Assembly (NCBI GenBank): GCA_029246385.1
Contig: JAQWNG010000015.1
Span: 124,001 to 188,000, forward strand
Source: Halioglobus sp.
GTDB lineage: Bacteria; Pseudomonadota; Gammaproteobacteria; Pseudomonadales; Halieaceae
Length of the DNA stretch: 64,000 bases
Direction: 5' to 3'
In this document: in pieces, positions 29,011-38,197 of the stretch
Layout: each line of letters begins with the position of its first letter
Numbering within the stretch: the stretch's first letter is position 1
Program-made: the position numbers and the translations under genes
Notes under the pieces: model-generated
What the model was told of the DNA's origin: nothing
Databases searched by the model: none
The model's input: the letters and a program-made list of their open reading frames with translations, nothing else

Positions 29011-29495
29011 TTACACATTCTGTGCTATCCAGCATAACAGCTCTCTGGTCTGAATATGTTCATCAGAGGACGTTGCAAAAATCGACGCCGCATAATCCGT
29101 CCCTCCGGACTCCATCAGTTTCGCTAGGCCATCTTCTACTTCGTTGGCACTACCAACCAACGCGAGGTCGCCCGGTTCGCTCACCCCTTCTTTCTCAAAC
29201 ATTGCCTTGTAGGATGGCATAAGACGGCCATTGGTAGCAGTCTGCGTTGTCAGCGCCCGACCCGCCATTACCATAGGATACCGCGGCAAAGTCGGAACAA
29301 TCGCTGTTCCCAACTGAATATCGGGCACTGCCTGAGCAACCATCGATAACACCGTTAGCGCGTCAACCCCCCAGTTGGATGTTCCGCTAACCAGCAGCTT
29401 GAAAATCCGCCGATAAATGCAGACAGCGCATCTTCGGTAATGGCTTCAATGGAGGCCTTTAGCACCAGCCCTGTTCCATTAATGCCAATCCCCAT
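29011..29495 (-). pseudogene. LLM-class (F420-dependent type) oxidoreductase pseudogene
   Basis: A broken luciferase-like flavin/F420 oxidoreductase. The N-terminal piece starts at ATG 29495 (MGIGINGTGLVLKASIEA...) and ends SCWLAEHPTGG, then runs out of frame to a stop at 29355. The break is at a run of six G on the minus strand (29367-29372); seven would restore the frame. The next frame continues DALTVLSMVAQ...LGTAIVPTLPRYP...TNGRL and then jumps directly to MPSYKAMFEKEGV...LALVGSANEVEDGL. Family members have about 140-150 residues between those two blocks, so there is an internal deletion as well. Both lesions make it non-functional. Confidence 0.8.
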
Positions 29496-29499
29496 AACG

Positions 29500-29661
29500 T
29501 CACTCTTGTTGGTTCTTTGTTGCTCGCTCACTCGCGACCGATGTCACACCTGCCATGTAAAGCAAGCCTGCCATGATGACCATATTCTTGATGAAGTTCT
29601 GCAGTTCATGCGCCAATTGGAGCGTGCTTTGGGAATCGGGTGAGTTGCTGTTCGTGATTAG
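29500..29661 (-). pseudogene. C-terminal remnant of a DoxX-family membrane protein
   Basis: An open frame without a start codon encodes SQSTLQLAHELQNFIKNMV followed by IMAGLLYMAGVTSV, which resembles the last helix of DoxX proteins (FxKNxxIxGGLLLLA). It ends at TGA 29500-29502, four bases before the ATG of the LLM pseudogene, an operon-like spacing. The upstream part of the gene is missing; a stop codon at 29662-29664 closes the frame. The pair looks like a former DoxX-LLM operon that has decayed. Confidence 0.55.
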
Positions 29662-29871
29662 TTATCGCTCTTATTATTACAGTGTACACAGTACAGCCGC
29701 ACTGGCTCAGGGAAGACATCTGACACATGATGCGGATGCACAGTCGGTTGGCACAGTTCTTCGCGCATGCTACTCCCCTGTATTTATTGCGTAATTTATA
29801 ATGAATCATTACCACAATGACTTTTTCGTCTACACTGATTATTACGTTCATTAGAAGAGGGGTGACAGCGG

Positions 29872-30024
29872 ATGTTCCGATTGATTTGGCAGATCTACAC
29901 GACAGGGATTGTGATATTTTTCTTGGTTTTCTTGATTGCTGAAGGTCAGCCGTTTGCTCCAGCATTGATGAACGCGATTTTTTGGCCAGGCGGCATCTAC
30001 AATACCTACATAGCCGGTGGCTGA
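29872..30024 (+). CDS. Small membrane protein, 50 residues
   Basis: An unrecognised small ORF. ATG 29872 is preceded by AGAGGGG at a workable spacing of about nine bases. The product begins MFRLIWQIYTTGIVIFFLV and has one strong transmembrane helix at about 10-23, followed by a short, Pro/Gly/aromatic-rich tail (FWPGGIYNTYIAGG). The aromatic tail suggests interfacial packing against another membrane protein. It lies on the opposite strand to the decayed DoxX-LLM region and upstream of the convergent COQ4-like gene. Confidence 0.5.
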   Translation: MFRLIWQIYTTGIVIFFLVFLIAEGQPFAPALMNAIFWPGGIYNTYIAGG

Positions 30025-30235
30025 GCGATGGGTATGCACCCTTGACGCTTAATCACTTTGGCATTCATACTCGGTCCCATGTGAAGAACGAACTGCCTAC
30101 CAAAGAAAGATAAAGCTTAGTCGAAATTAGATATCGCTTGAACCAAAGGAATCCAGCGTCTCAGCTCGATATACCGTCGCCAGCGCCATCATTGTATAAA
30201 CCAACAGACACCCACGCGGATGTGTCTTACACCTA

Positions 30236-31273
30236 TTAAATGGCCAACTGATTCTGCGGAACCGGTGGATCCTGCCGAAGACGCAAACTAAAGCGCAGTA
30301 ACTTCAGCATCAGTATGGCTTTGCGCCAGAAAGGCGCCTCTTCTACTTGTTCCAGCACGTCGGACGGGAAAACACTCTGATAGTGAGGAATATTATATTT
30401 TTGTCGAATCTCTTCAAGTGGCGTATGCCACTCATCTTCCCACTGAATGTCCATCATCACTGGCGCTTCACGCCCGTGACGCCAGCCTTCATTAATAATT
30501 TGCATCAGGATACCAAAACCCGCTGGCTCCTTGAATGTGCTAATCGCCATTACAGCAGCAAGGAACATCGAAGAATAGTTGTGGCCAAACTGCGCCAGTT
30601 GAAATCCAGAAATTGCAATCTCGCCAGACGACGTCGTTCTATATCCGGCCACTAAATGCCAAACCTCATGCATTTGCAAAATACGTGCATTAAGGTAGTG
30701 CAACACGTGGGGCAATTGATTCAATTGTATGGCGTCGCGGCTTAATACTTCAGGGTCATAACCGTTATCTTCAACGAGTCGAAAAAGCGCATAACCCAGA
30801 CTGTTGGTGGGACATTGACTCAGTGATTCTATGTCCGTATAGCCTGGAATATCGCATATTTGCGCAGCGGCTGCACCTGAGTGGTTAAGCGCATGCTGTT
30901 CTGAAATTGGCCCCATATCTTCGTGCAGCGCTTCGCCCAGTGAAGCCACCGCTGCCGTAATTTCTATCGCGTCATAGCCCTCATCGTGGCCATCAACCAC
31001 TGCCCAAAATGCTTTCCAAAAACTGTCTGGCATGGGCGCCGCAGCTTCATTCCTAGGCACCTCTGGGGTCGGGCCACTGCCCAACCATGCCGAGGCTATA
31101 TTGTCGCACACAGCCGGACAGGCGTCTGGGCATGAATAAGCTACCCAAGCCATCGTCGCCGTCAACTGCAGGCGACCTTTTCCGCTACCGCGTTTGGCTG
31201 CTACGACAGCGTGCCTGATGGTCTTTGCGTCGGTATAGCAGGCGAGATGTTGGAGCTTTTCTCGACGGTTCAT
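30236..31273 (-). CDS. COQ4-like protein with an extra N-terminal domain
   Basis: A 345-residue protein whose C-terminal half (about 165-335) is a COQ4-like domain. The metal motif reads MHEVWHLVAGYRTTSSGE, i.e. H-E-x2-H-x11-E; usual COQ4 proteins have HD at the first pair, so the second ligand is Glu here. Later conserved blocks are INEGWRHGREAP and WEDEWHTPLEEIRQKY. COQ4 takes part in ubiquinone head-group modification in eukaryotes; bacterial homologues are poorly studied. The N-terminal 160 residues are unrecognised and contain several Cys. ATG 31273 follows an excellent AAGGAG site. Confidence 0.75.
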   Translation of the reverse strand: MNRREKLQHLACYTDAKTIRHAVVAAKRGSGKGRLQLTATMAWVAYSCPDACPAVCDNIASAWLGSGPTPEVPRNEAAAPMPDSFWKAFWAVVDGHDEGYDAIEITAAVASLGEALHEDMGPISEQHALNHSGAAAAQICDIPGYTDIESLSQCPTNSLGYALFRLVEDNGYDPEVLSRDAIQLNQLPHVLHYLNARILQMHEVWHLVAGYRTTSSGEIAISGFQLAQFGHNYSSMFLAAVMAISTFKEPAGFGILMQIINEGWRHGREAPVMMDIQWEDEWHTPLEEIRQKYNIPHYQSVFPSDVLEQVEEAPFWRKAILMLKLLRFSLRLRQDPPVPQNQLAI

Positions 31274-31389
31274 CCTTATCTCCTTGGCGCCCAGCACGCC
31301 ATTTTTGGGGCTCGCGCACTCTACAAATCGATCTAATAAAAGTACACCTGCTTACTAGTATAGGACAATTATAGGCAGTTGAACATAAC

Positions 31390-31950
31390 CTAACCTAGGG
31401 GCATAGCTAACTCATTTTTGTGCGACTCGTCAGTGGTATACCAGCTTGGCATGGTATATCTCTGACCTGCGGTCACAACCTTTACACCGTGCTCATGTTC
31501 TGGACCTGATGAAAAAATCACCAGCATACCGGTGGTGGGTTTCAACACCTCGTTGAGACGGGGAAAGAAAATTTCTCCTCCTTCAAAGCCTTGATTTAAA
31601 TACACTAGTGAGCTGTAGGTTCTCCATGGGGTACTGTATTCGTGGGAATCCTGATTGTCGATATGCGGGGTCAGCTGTTTTCCAACATCCCATCGGCACA
31701 GCATAATACTATCGCTGAATATTGCTTTAGGCTTATAACGGTCCATGATGACTTCTCGCGTGCGGGTACTGGCATTTATCATCAACGCAAGAATATCGCG
31801 ATCTGTAATTTTGGCCGGATAAACGATCATGTTGTCCCAAAAGCCGTTCGCTGAATTTGTAAGCGCAGTATTTTCAAAGGCTTCGACTAAAATTGCACAC
31901 TCCTCATCTGAGATGAAGCCGGGTATTTTTATAATATCTAACGAATTCAT
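31390..31950 (-). CDS. 2-oxoglutarate/Fe(II) dioxygenase, prolyl-4-hydroxylase-like
   Basis: A 186-residue double-stranded beta-helix dioxygenase. The iron ligands His96 and Asp98 (TPHID) and His154 (EHEHGV), and the 2-oxoglutarate-binding Arg164 (RYT), are all present with the right spacing. The 2OG-FeII family with a P4H-like arrangement hydroxylates peptides or small molecules; the substrate here is unknown. The opening IIKIPGFISDEECAILVEAF is typical of the family. It is upstream of and on the same strand as the COQ4-like gene (117 bases apart) and divergent from the histidine kinase. Confidence 0.87.
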   Translation of the reverse strand: MNSLDIIKIPGFISDEECAILVEAFENTALTNSANGFWDNMIVYPAKITDRDILALMINASTRTREVIMDRYKPKAIFSDSIMLCRWDVGKQLTPHIDNQDSHEYSTPWRTYSSLVYLNQGFEGGEIFFPRLNEVLKPTTGMLVIFSSGPEHEHGVKVVTAGQRYTMPSWYTTDESHKNELAMPLG

Positions 31951-32233
31951 GTCCTGAGACTCTGAGGCTGGTGTTAGCGGTATATACAGGACAACAATGT
32001 CCTGAAACCAGTGTTTGCGACTAAGTGTTTCACAACTTAGGCGAAAAGATCAATGTGGAAAAACTCCGTTCCGCATCTCGGTGCCTCCCACAGAAAAATG
32101 AATGCCACAGCCTGGCGTGTCACAGCATCAGTTGCCTGCTAGCGTAACTCTCGGCTGGCTACTTTTGAGCTCAAGTTTATGGCATGATCTAGGTGTCAAT
32201 TTTTAAATTTATACGTCACAGCTGGATTGATTT

Positions 32234-34813
32234 ATGTCCCAAGCCCAAATCGCAACGTTACTTGGGATCGTTCTATTGGTGGCGATGTCTACGCACGTTT
32301 TCTACCGACGCCCACCTGCAGCGCTGTGGCCAGCGCTTCCCATAGTCTTCTTCTCGGCGCTCATCTTCTCCGTCGGCGACATCTTTGCTTCCATTTGGCA
32401 TGACGATCCAGAACTGCATTGGATTGGAATGCTTGCGGTCTACACTGGACTACTGATGATCGCGCCAGGCTGGTGGTTATTTACCACACGTTTTGCGCAG
32501 ATGTTGGGACATCAAAAAATCCCCTTCCAGTCGGCCCTTCCTGTACTTGTGGCGATTAATGTCCTACTCTGGATCAGCCTAATCACGAATCCCTGGCACG
32601 GGCAATTCATCGAAACTCGGCCCATTGGGAGAAGCGACTATGGCCCGCTTTGGTACGCTACAGCTATTATTAACTACGCCGCCCTCTGCGCCACAGTGTT
32701 TGTTCATGCGCGAGAAGGCTATTGTGCACAAAACCCAACGATTCGCGCGCAATGCTGGATTCTCGTCGCCGCCGTTTCCATTCCGCTGTCGATGTCGATG
32801 TACTACGTGTCCAGTCCCGTGGCACTCTCATTCGACCCGACGGCGCTAGGCTACGCATTTAGTTGCCTCCTCTTCTTATTTGCAGTCGAGCGCCGCGATC
32901 TCTTCGTGCTGGAATCCGTATCGCTTCCCGGCGTTCTCGACCATGATGCAGACCCTATCCTGATCGTCACCCGTCACCACCAGCTAATTTACGCAAACCC
33001 AAATGCACACAAACTCTTCGGCCATGGAACATTAAACGCGGGTTCTCCGGTTGATGAAATTCTCGCGCTTGCTGTGCCGACCTTTTCACTCGCAGGCTCT
33101 GACAAAAATGCGCCGCACTCACAAGAGCATCGCTTCACATCGCCGTCAGGAATAGAGAGCTTCGTCTTAATAGAAGTTTCCATGGTTGAGCGAAGTCACG
33201 GTAATGAAATAGGTCTGTGTTTGCGACTGAGAGACCGGACGGCACTTCGAAATGCACTGAATAAGTCTGAGGAGAATTTCGCATTACTGGAGGCTCTCGA
33301 CCTCGCGATGGGCGAGGGGCTGCTCTACAAAGAACAAAACGGTGAGGTTCGTTATATCAACGAAGCGTTTGCAGCAATGTGGGGTGTGCCGGCTCGGGAG
33401 ATGTTCGATCTTGGCGATCAGCTTCAGGATTATTTAGGCACGATACTCCTTGAACTCCCACCAGAAAAAATGCAGCAGATGTGGAACCCCAAGGGCGAGT
33501 CATTCAAATCAAACCGGCGAGAGTCGTGCGATCTTTCGATGCGCGACGGCAGGATTCTCGAGGTAAGAACATTACCCATCGAAACCAAACAAGGTTTTCA
33601 GGGAAGAGCTTGGCGACTATCCGATGTTACACAGACGCGGCAAGAGTCGCAGGCCATGATTCAAGCTCAAAAACTAGAAGGTCTGGGCCTGTTAGCCGGC
33701 GGTATAGCCCATGACTTCAACAATCTGCTCATGACGGTCCTAGGCAATACAGAGGTCGCTCGCAGAGGCACCCACACCGCTGACCCAATTCAGGAAGCGC
33801 TAGCCGATATTGAGACGGCTGCCACGACCGCCGCGGAACTCACCAGTCAACTCCTCGCCTACGCAGGCAAGACAACCTTTGTGACAGAAAGCCTAGATTT
33901 ATCGCTGCTCATCCGCGAAGTTGCCAACTTAGCGTCTGTAACAATTCCTAAAAATATTGAGGTTCAGTTTCGTCTTGAGGACAATCTTCCGCTCATTCGC
34001 GGCGGACCTGCTCAGATTCGACAGGTATTGATGAACTTGATTACGAATGCGGTCGACGCCATCGCCAACGCCAGCGGTACTATTGAAATTGTCACGGGCA
34101 GCGGGCGACCTCCAAGGATGAGAAACGGGGCTGCATGCCTCGAGCATGGAAAGATATCGACAGACGTTGTCTATGTTTCAGTTTGCGACAATGGTGCGGG
34201 CATGGACGCCGCAACATTGGCGAAGATTTTCGACCCGTTTTTCACCACGAAGTTTGCAGGCCATGGCCTAGGGCTAGCCGCCACGCGCGGCATCCTCGAT
34301 AGCCATGCTGGCCAGCTTAGAATCGAAACCAGCGAGGGTCAGGGAAGCACCTTTACTTTTATACTCCCAACTCATAGGGGCGCCCGCCCCATCTTACCGA
34401 AAACCGCTGTCTCGACTTCCCCAGAAAGGTTTGTGAATAAGAACGTCCTCGTTGTCGACGACGAGGAGCCAATTCGCGCTATTCTTGCGAAGCACCTTAC
34501 CGCGGCTGGATTCAATGTTCACCTTGCTGCGAATGGAACACAAGCAATCGCTGCGATTGAAAAGAGCCAGACCCCATTGCACTTAGTAATCATGGATATC
34601 ACGATGCCGGGCATCAGTGGCATCGAAACATGGTCGATATTGAGAAAAAAACATACGGAACTGCCAATCATAATGTCAAGCGGCCACCCGCAAGAGGCAC
34701 TTCAAGATCTGGAGGGTTGGAACAGTGCTTATGACGGCTTTATTCAGAAGCCCTATCGGAGTCAATCACTGCTTCTTGCGATCGCGGTGCTGTTGAATCC
34801 CGGCGAGACTTAA
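32234..34813 (+). CDS. Hybrid sensor histidine kinase with 7TM input and receiver domain
   Basis: An 859-residue membrane sensor kinase. Residues about 1-220 form a seven-helix input domain of the histidine-kinase N-terminal 7TM type. Two PAS-like regions follow (about 230-340 and 350-470), then a HisKA domain with phospho-acceptor His493 in GGIAHDFNNLL, a HATPase domain with VCDNGAGMDAA and HGLGLAATRG, and a C-terminal receiver domain with phospho-acceptor Asp788 in VIMDITMPG. No separate response regulator is adjacent, so signalling may pass through the attached receiver or an unlinked partner. The signal is unknown. No operon neighbours are seen. Confidence 0.93.
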   Translation: MSQAQIATLLGIVLLVAMSTHVFYRRPPAALWPALPIVFFSALIFSVGDIFASIWHDDPELHWIGMLAVYTGLLMIAPGWWLFTTRFAQMLGHQKIPFQSALPVLVAINVLLWISLITNPWHGQFIETRPIGRSDYGPLWYATAIINYAALCATVFVHAREGYCAQNPTIRAQCWILVAAVSIPLSMSMYYVSSPVALSFDPTALGYAFSCLLFLFAVERRDLFVLESVSLPGVLDHDADPILIVTRHHQLIYANPNAHKLFGHGTLNAGSPVDEILALAVPTFSLAGSDKNAPHSQEHRFTSPSGIESFVLIEVSMVERSHGNEIGLCLRLRDRTALRNALNKSEENFALLEALDLAMGEGLLYKEQNGEVRYINEAFAAMWGVPAREMFDLGDQLQDYLGTILLELPPEKMQQMWNPKGESFKSNRRESCDLSMRDGRILEVRTLPIETKQGFQGRAWRLSDVTQTRQESQAMIQAQKLEGLGLLAGGIAHDFNNLLMTVLGNTEVARRGTHTADPIQEALADIETAATTAAELTSQLLAYAGKTTFVTESLDLSLLIREVANLASVTIPKNIEVQFRLEDNLPLIRGGPAQIRQVLMNLITNAVDAIANASGTIEIVTGSGRPPRMRNGAACLEHGKISTDVVYVSVCDNGAGMDAATLAKIFDPFFTTKFAGHGLGLAATRGILDSHAGQLRIETSEGQGSTFTFILPTHRGARPILPKTAVSTSPERFVNKNVLVVDDEEPIRAILAKHLTAAGFNVHLAANGTQAIAAIEKSQTPLHLVIMDITMPGISGIETWSILRKKHTELPIIMSSGHPQEALQDLEGWNSAYDGFIQKPYRSQSLLLAIAVLLNPGET

Positions 34814-35184
34814 GCATGCATTATTGGAGCCGCCTGTACGACGCTCCGATAAAGGAAGAGCGGGCAATATACCTGAGCACCGATAGCAAATTACGTCCTG
34901 CATACGCTAGTCACCGCACCCGATGAATTCTTTATCGCGTTCCCCGGTGATATATCGCACTGCGCTCGCAAATAGCACCGCCCTAAGGCTATTTAGAATG
35001 AAAATACACTGTTTTACTCTTATGTTTATCAGGCCAACGTACGTTTAAGCCCATCTGTGCATTGGTCTCGCGATATCGGTTTTTAAGCATACTCGTAGGG
35101 ACAAATCGACGGCGGAAGCCGGCGCCGTCATTACAGTGCTCTCGCTTGACTCTGACAGTTGCCGCCAATCAAGTCGGCGGGAAC
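34814..35184. other. Intergenic region after the histidine kinase
   Basis: About 371 bases between convergent genes with no credible ORF. It holds two imperfect inverted repeats, one at 34823-34850 (GGAGC/GCTCC) just after the kinase stop and AAATAGC/GCTATTT at 34970-34994. Neither has a clear T-tract. Confidence 0.45.
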
Positions 35185-35844
35185 CTACTTCGGCGCAGAA
35201 ATATACGCCATAAACTCCGCTGCGTTTGCCTCCTGATCAGCATCAATTTTTTTAGCAATTTCGGTGCTCGCCATCATAGCATCCCACTCGGCAAGCCCCG
35301 GCACTGCGTCCATAATATCCCAGTGTAGCTTAGCCGGGCCAACCATCTTTGGAATTGCTAGAGCATAACGCAGATAAATATCAGCAAGTGTTAGCTCTGA
35401 TCCAACAAGAAAGGGCCCGAATTCGGCCAGAGTCGCCAAGGCATGTGCTCCGCGCTCCATAACCGATTTTACTTCATCTAAAGTCGCCTGAGGAAACTCT
35501 ATATTGCCCAAAACTGCTGGCAGCAAACGTCTGGCAGCGAGTTCAAGGTAGAGCTCAGACACCTTCATTAACTGTCGGACTTTGCCTCTAACTTCAACAT
35601 CTTGAGGAAACAGCGAATGCTCTGGATAGGCATCTTCCAGATACTCGACTAGAACACTGGACTCAGATAACTGCGTGCCTTTTTCGGTGGTCATGGCCGG
35701 CGCCTTCCCGGTGGGATTTACAGCCAGCATTGCAGGCGTATTGGGGTATACAATATGCTCGTCAAAGGATACGCCCTTTTGCATTAGCGCATGTTTTACA
35801 ATGTTATGATAATTTGAAAATGGGAATCCATGTAGTGTCAGCAT
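35185..35844 (-). CDS. Glutathione S-transferase family protein
   Basis: A 219-residue cytosolic GST. The thioredoxin-like N-domain starts MLTLHGFPFSNYHNIVKHAL and contains the cis-Pro and glutathione contact NPTGKAPAM followed by LSESSVLVEYLEDAYPE, where the ES pair binds the gamma-glutamyl group. The all-helical C-domain carries LTLADIYLRYAL. It would conjugate or reduce electrophiles with glutathione; the particular substrate cannot be told. The next gene on the same strand, an HD-domain protein, is about 100 bases away, so they may share a transcript. Confidence 0.88.
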   Translation of the reverse strand: MLTLHGFPFSNYHNIVKHALMQKGVSFDEHIVYPNTPAMLAVNPTGKAPAMTTEKGTQLSESSVLVEYLEDAYPEHSLFPQDVEVRGKVRQLMKVSELYLELAARRLLPAVLGNIEFPQATLDEVKSVMERGAHALATLAEFGPFLVGSELTLADIYLRYALAIPKMVGPAKLHWDIMDAVPGLAEWDAMMASTEIAKKIDADQEANAAEFMAYISAPK

Positions 35845-35946
35845 GCTGTAAATCTCGCGTGTCGTGTATTTATATTTTTCGGAGTATTCGCCAAGACATG
35901 CCGTATGCAGGTCGTCCCACAGGAATAGATTCAGGGTAAGATGGCG

Positions 35947-36489
35947 TCAAAGCACGCGTCCTGGCTGCGAAAAAATCTTTTGCAGCAGCGGCTCAAACGA
36001 CTCTAGGCTATCGACTTCAAATTCAGGGTCAAACGCGGGAGCATCCCATCGATCTACCAATTTTACCGCAAGGCCATACCAGCTCTTTTCGGTAAAATCG
36101 TCTCGCATATTCGGGTTTTCACCCATAAAGGTGTAATAGAATTTTCCTTGGAAGTGCTGATGGTTATAAATCACGTGATACGCATCGTCGGACACATAGG
36201 GTCGCAGTAATTCTGCCGCGATAGGTCCATGATTGGGAATGTTCACGGATTTGCCAACATCATGCAGTAAGGCAATAGCCACCTCCTCATCGGTAGCATC
36301 GTCGCGTCGCGCTAAGGTGCCTGTCATTAAGGAGTGTTGCAGCTGGTCGCAGGCGAACCCGGCGGTAATATTTTTAAGGCTACGCAGCATATCCATTAGA
36401 TGCGCCGGTGTCTTGTAGAAGTGCTCTTTGTGCGCGGCGCCAATTACGGCCCAATCCTCGGGGGTGCCATCTTGCATTCTGGTGAACAT
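35947..36489 (-). CDS. HD-domain protein with PhnZ-like metal ligands
   Basis: A 180-residue HD-superfamily protein. Candidate ligands are His52 (QHSLMTG), His76-Asp77 (LLHDVGK), His87 (NHGPIA), His112 (QHFQGK) and an Asp near 146-149 (DRWD). The His52-to-His76 interval of 24 and the His112-x3-Lys116 pattern match those of PhnZ, the mixed-valent diiron oxygenase that cleaves a phosphonate. It could therefore be an oxygenase rather than a phosphohydrolase; this is inference from memory of PhnZ numbering. No phosphonate genes are adjacent. It sits upstream of the GST gene on the same strand. Confidence 0.75.
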   Translation of the reverse strand: MFTRMQDGTPEDWAVIGAAHKEHFYKTPAHLMDMLRSLKNITAGFACDQLQHSLMTGTLARRDDATDEEVAIALLHDVGKSVNIPNHGPIAAELLRPYVSDDAYHVIYNHQHFQGKFYYTFMGENPNMRDDFTEKSWYGLAVKLVDRWDAPAFDPEFEVDSLESFEPLLQKIFSQPGRVL

Positions 36490-36717
36490 GAAATCCTCAT
36501 CCTGTTATTCTAAATTTTTGATCGTCACTTAACCTTCCGCACCAAAAGTATAGCAGTAATGACATTATATTGCAGACCCCGGGCATGCACCAACAAGCCC
36601 ATCTGGTAAGCGCTTGACATCCTTTCTGTTACGACTATCCAATAACGCAGTAGGCGCCCGCTGGGTAGCGCAGGTTGATTTTCCAGTACCTTGAATTTGG
36701 AACAGGCCGCCAGACTG

Positions 36718-38100
36718 CTAAAGCGGATTTTCATACCATATTAGGCCTAAACCCCTGGCGATAAAATATGATCCCGTATTACCGTTTTCTTCTGTGGTTA
36801 CTACATCTAGATCGCCATCACCATCAAGGTCGTTTAATAGCAGATTATCATGCTTGATGCCTTTGCGGGTGTTGTGCCCATCATCGGATATGACTTTGAG
36901 GTTGAGAGCCTGATCACCCAATATATCCTGCAAGTTCATCAATGCAAAAATACCATGCCCATAGCCGGTAGCTGATATCACTAGGTCAGTCTCTGGGTTG
37001 TCATCGATGTTTCCGCAAGCGATCCCTTTGATATCGTAGTCATGCATGTCTATATCGCTAGGCATAGATTGCAGCGAGCTCAATTTATTTTTAATCCACG
37101 TTCCTGACCACTTACCTGCTGCATCAAAATGTTTTTTAACCGAGTAAAGAATTGGGCCGCCTACTTCGACATGTTCTTTTGCAGTCACATTGCTCACGAT
37201 CAAATGGATTTTTGACGGGTCTTTCTTGTCCACTACACAATTTGCGAAGTTCGAATTTGCCTCGCTGCTGATAACATGCTTAGCCCAGATTGACTGGCTA
37301 TTTTCTAGAATAGCTTCAGGACCCGGATTCTCAAACCATGAGAGAGTAGCCCAGTCCGACATCAAGACATCATTATCGCCATCCTGATCTACATCTATGA
37401 TTAGAATTGTTGTGATCCAGTTAATGTCAGCAATTGGCCAGCCTGTCCACTGGTCCGAATTGGCATAATCCGGATTCTGAGGTGCTTGGTACCACAGCAG
37501 CTTACCGGGCTTGCTATCGTTCTTAGATCCGACCACGATATCATTGGCACCAGAACCGTCTATTTGCCCTATAGCAACCTTTAGAAAGGGTAATTGGCTG
37601 GCTGGAACAATCGATACACTTTTCCAGGAGTCATCATTGAAGATGTCAGTCCTATCTGAAAGCCAATGGATGCTGACCTTCTCATTGCGATTTTCGGTGG
37701 CGCTAACAACGGCATCAATTTTGCCGTCGCTATTAAAATCGGCAAATTGTGCATCTTCGATTTTCCGCACATCCAGTCCAGCACTGATGTCAGTCCGGCG
37801 CCAATCTCCCAAAACATTGCTTGCCCCGGGATTTTCATACAGTGCTGCCCGGCCAGATTCTTCCCAGCCGACAACCAGGTCTACGTCACCATCTCCGTCG
37901 ATATCATTCCCATCGACACCGTCGGCACCTTCGAACGTATTATCAATGGTATGCATCGGCCAATACGTATTACTGTCGTAACTAGACCCACAAGCACTCA
38001 CGGCAAACAGCGTTAAGATGGCTACCATCCAGACTGGCGCAAACTGAAGTTCAGCGGCGAGGGTTATGGGTGGCGAGTCATTAAACTTATCAGTTTTCAT
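36718..38100 (-). CDS. VCBS/FG-GAP repeat lipoprotein
   Basis: A roughly 460-residue exported protein made of beta-propeller FG-GAP/VCBS-like repeats. Calcium-type loops DIDGDGDVD, DVDQDGDND and DLDGDGDLD mark several blades. Starting at ATG 38100 (MKTDKF...) an N-terminal hydrophobic helix ends in the lipobox-like AVSAC, so it is likely a lipoprotein. No ribosome site supports any of the possible starts; an upstream extension to 38160 is less likely. Such proteins bind ligands or sit on the surface; the function is unknown. The SRPBCC gene follows upstream on the same strand. Confidence 0.8.
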   Translation of the reverse strand: MKTDKFNDSPPITLAAELQFAPVWMVAILTLFAVSACGSSYDSNTYWPMHTIDNTFEGADGVDGNDIDGDGDVDLVVGWEESGRAALYENPGASNVLGDWRRTDISAGLDVRKIEDAQFADFNSDGKIDAVVSATENRNEKVSIHWLSDRTDIFNDDSWKSVSIVPASQLPFLKVAIGQIDGSGANDIVVGSKNDSKPGKLLWYQAPQNPDYANSDQWTGWPIADINWITTILIIDVDQDGDNDVLMSDWATLSWFENPGPEAILENSQSIWAKHVISSEANSNFANCVVDKKDPSKIHLIVSNVTAKEHVEVGGPILYSVKKHFDAAGKWSGTWIKNKLSSLQSMPSDIDMHDYDIKGIACGNIDDNPETDLVISATGYGHGIFALMNLQDILGDQALNLKVISDDGHNTRKGIKHDNLLLNDLDGDGDLDVVTTEENGNTGSYFIARGLGLIWYENPL

Positions 38101-38197
38101 TAGCAAGTCGACGTGCACACCAGAATAAACGACCCGCAGTCTACTCCATCTTGAGATCAAACGCTCCGATAATTCAGGCGCACACGAGTAAAGTGGA

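Noticed and set aside
36614-36640. TTGACA promoter in the gap between the VCBS and HD genes
   Set aside because: No -10 box at suitable spacing, and it points against both flanking genes.
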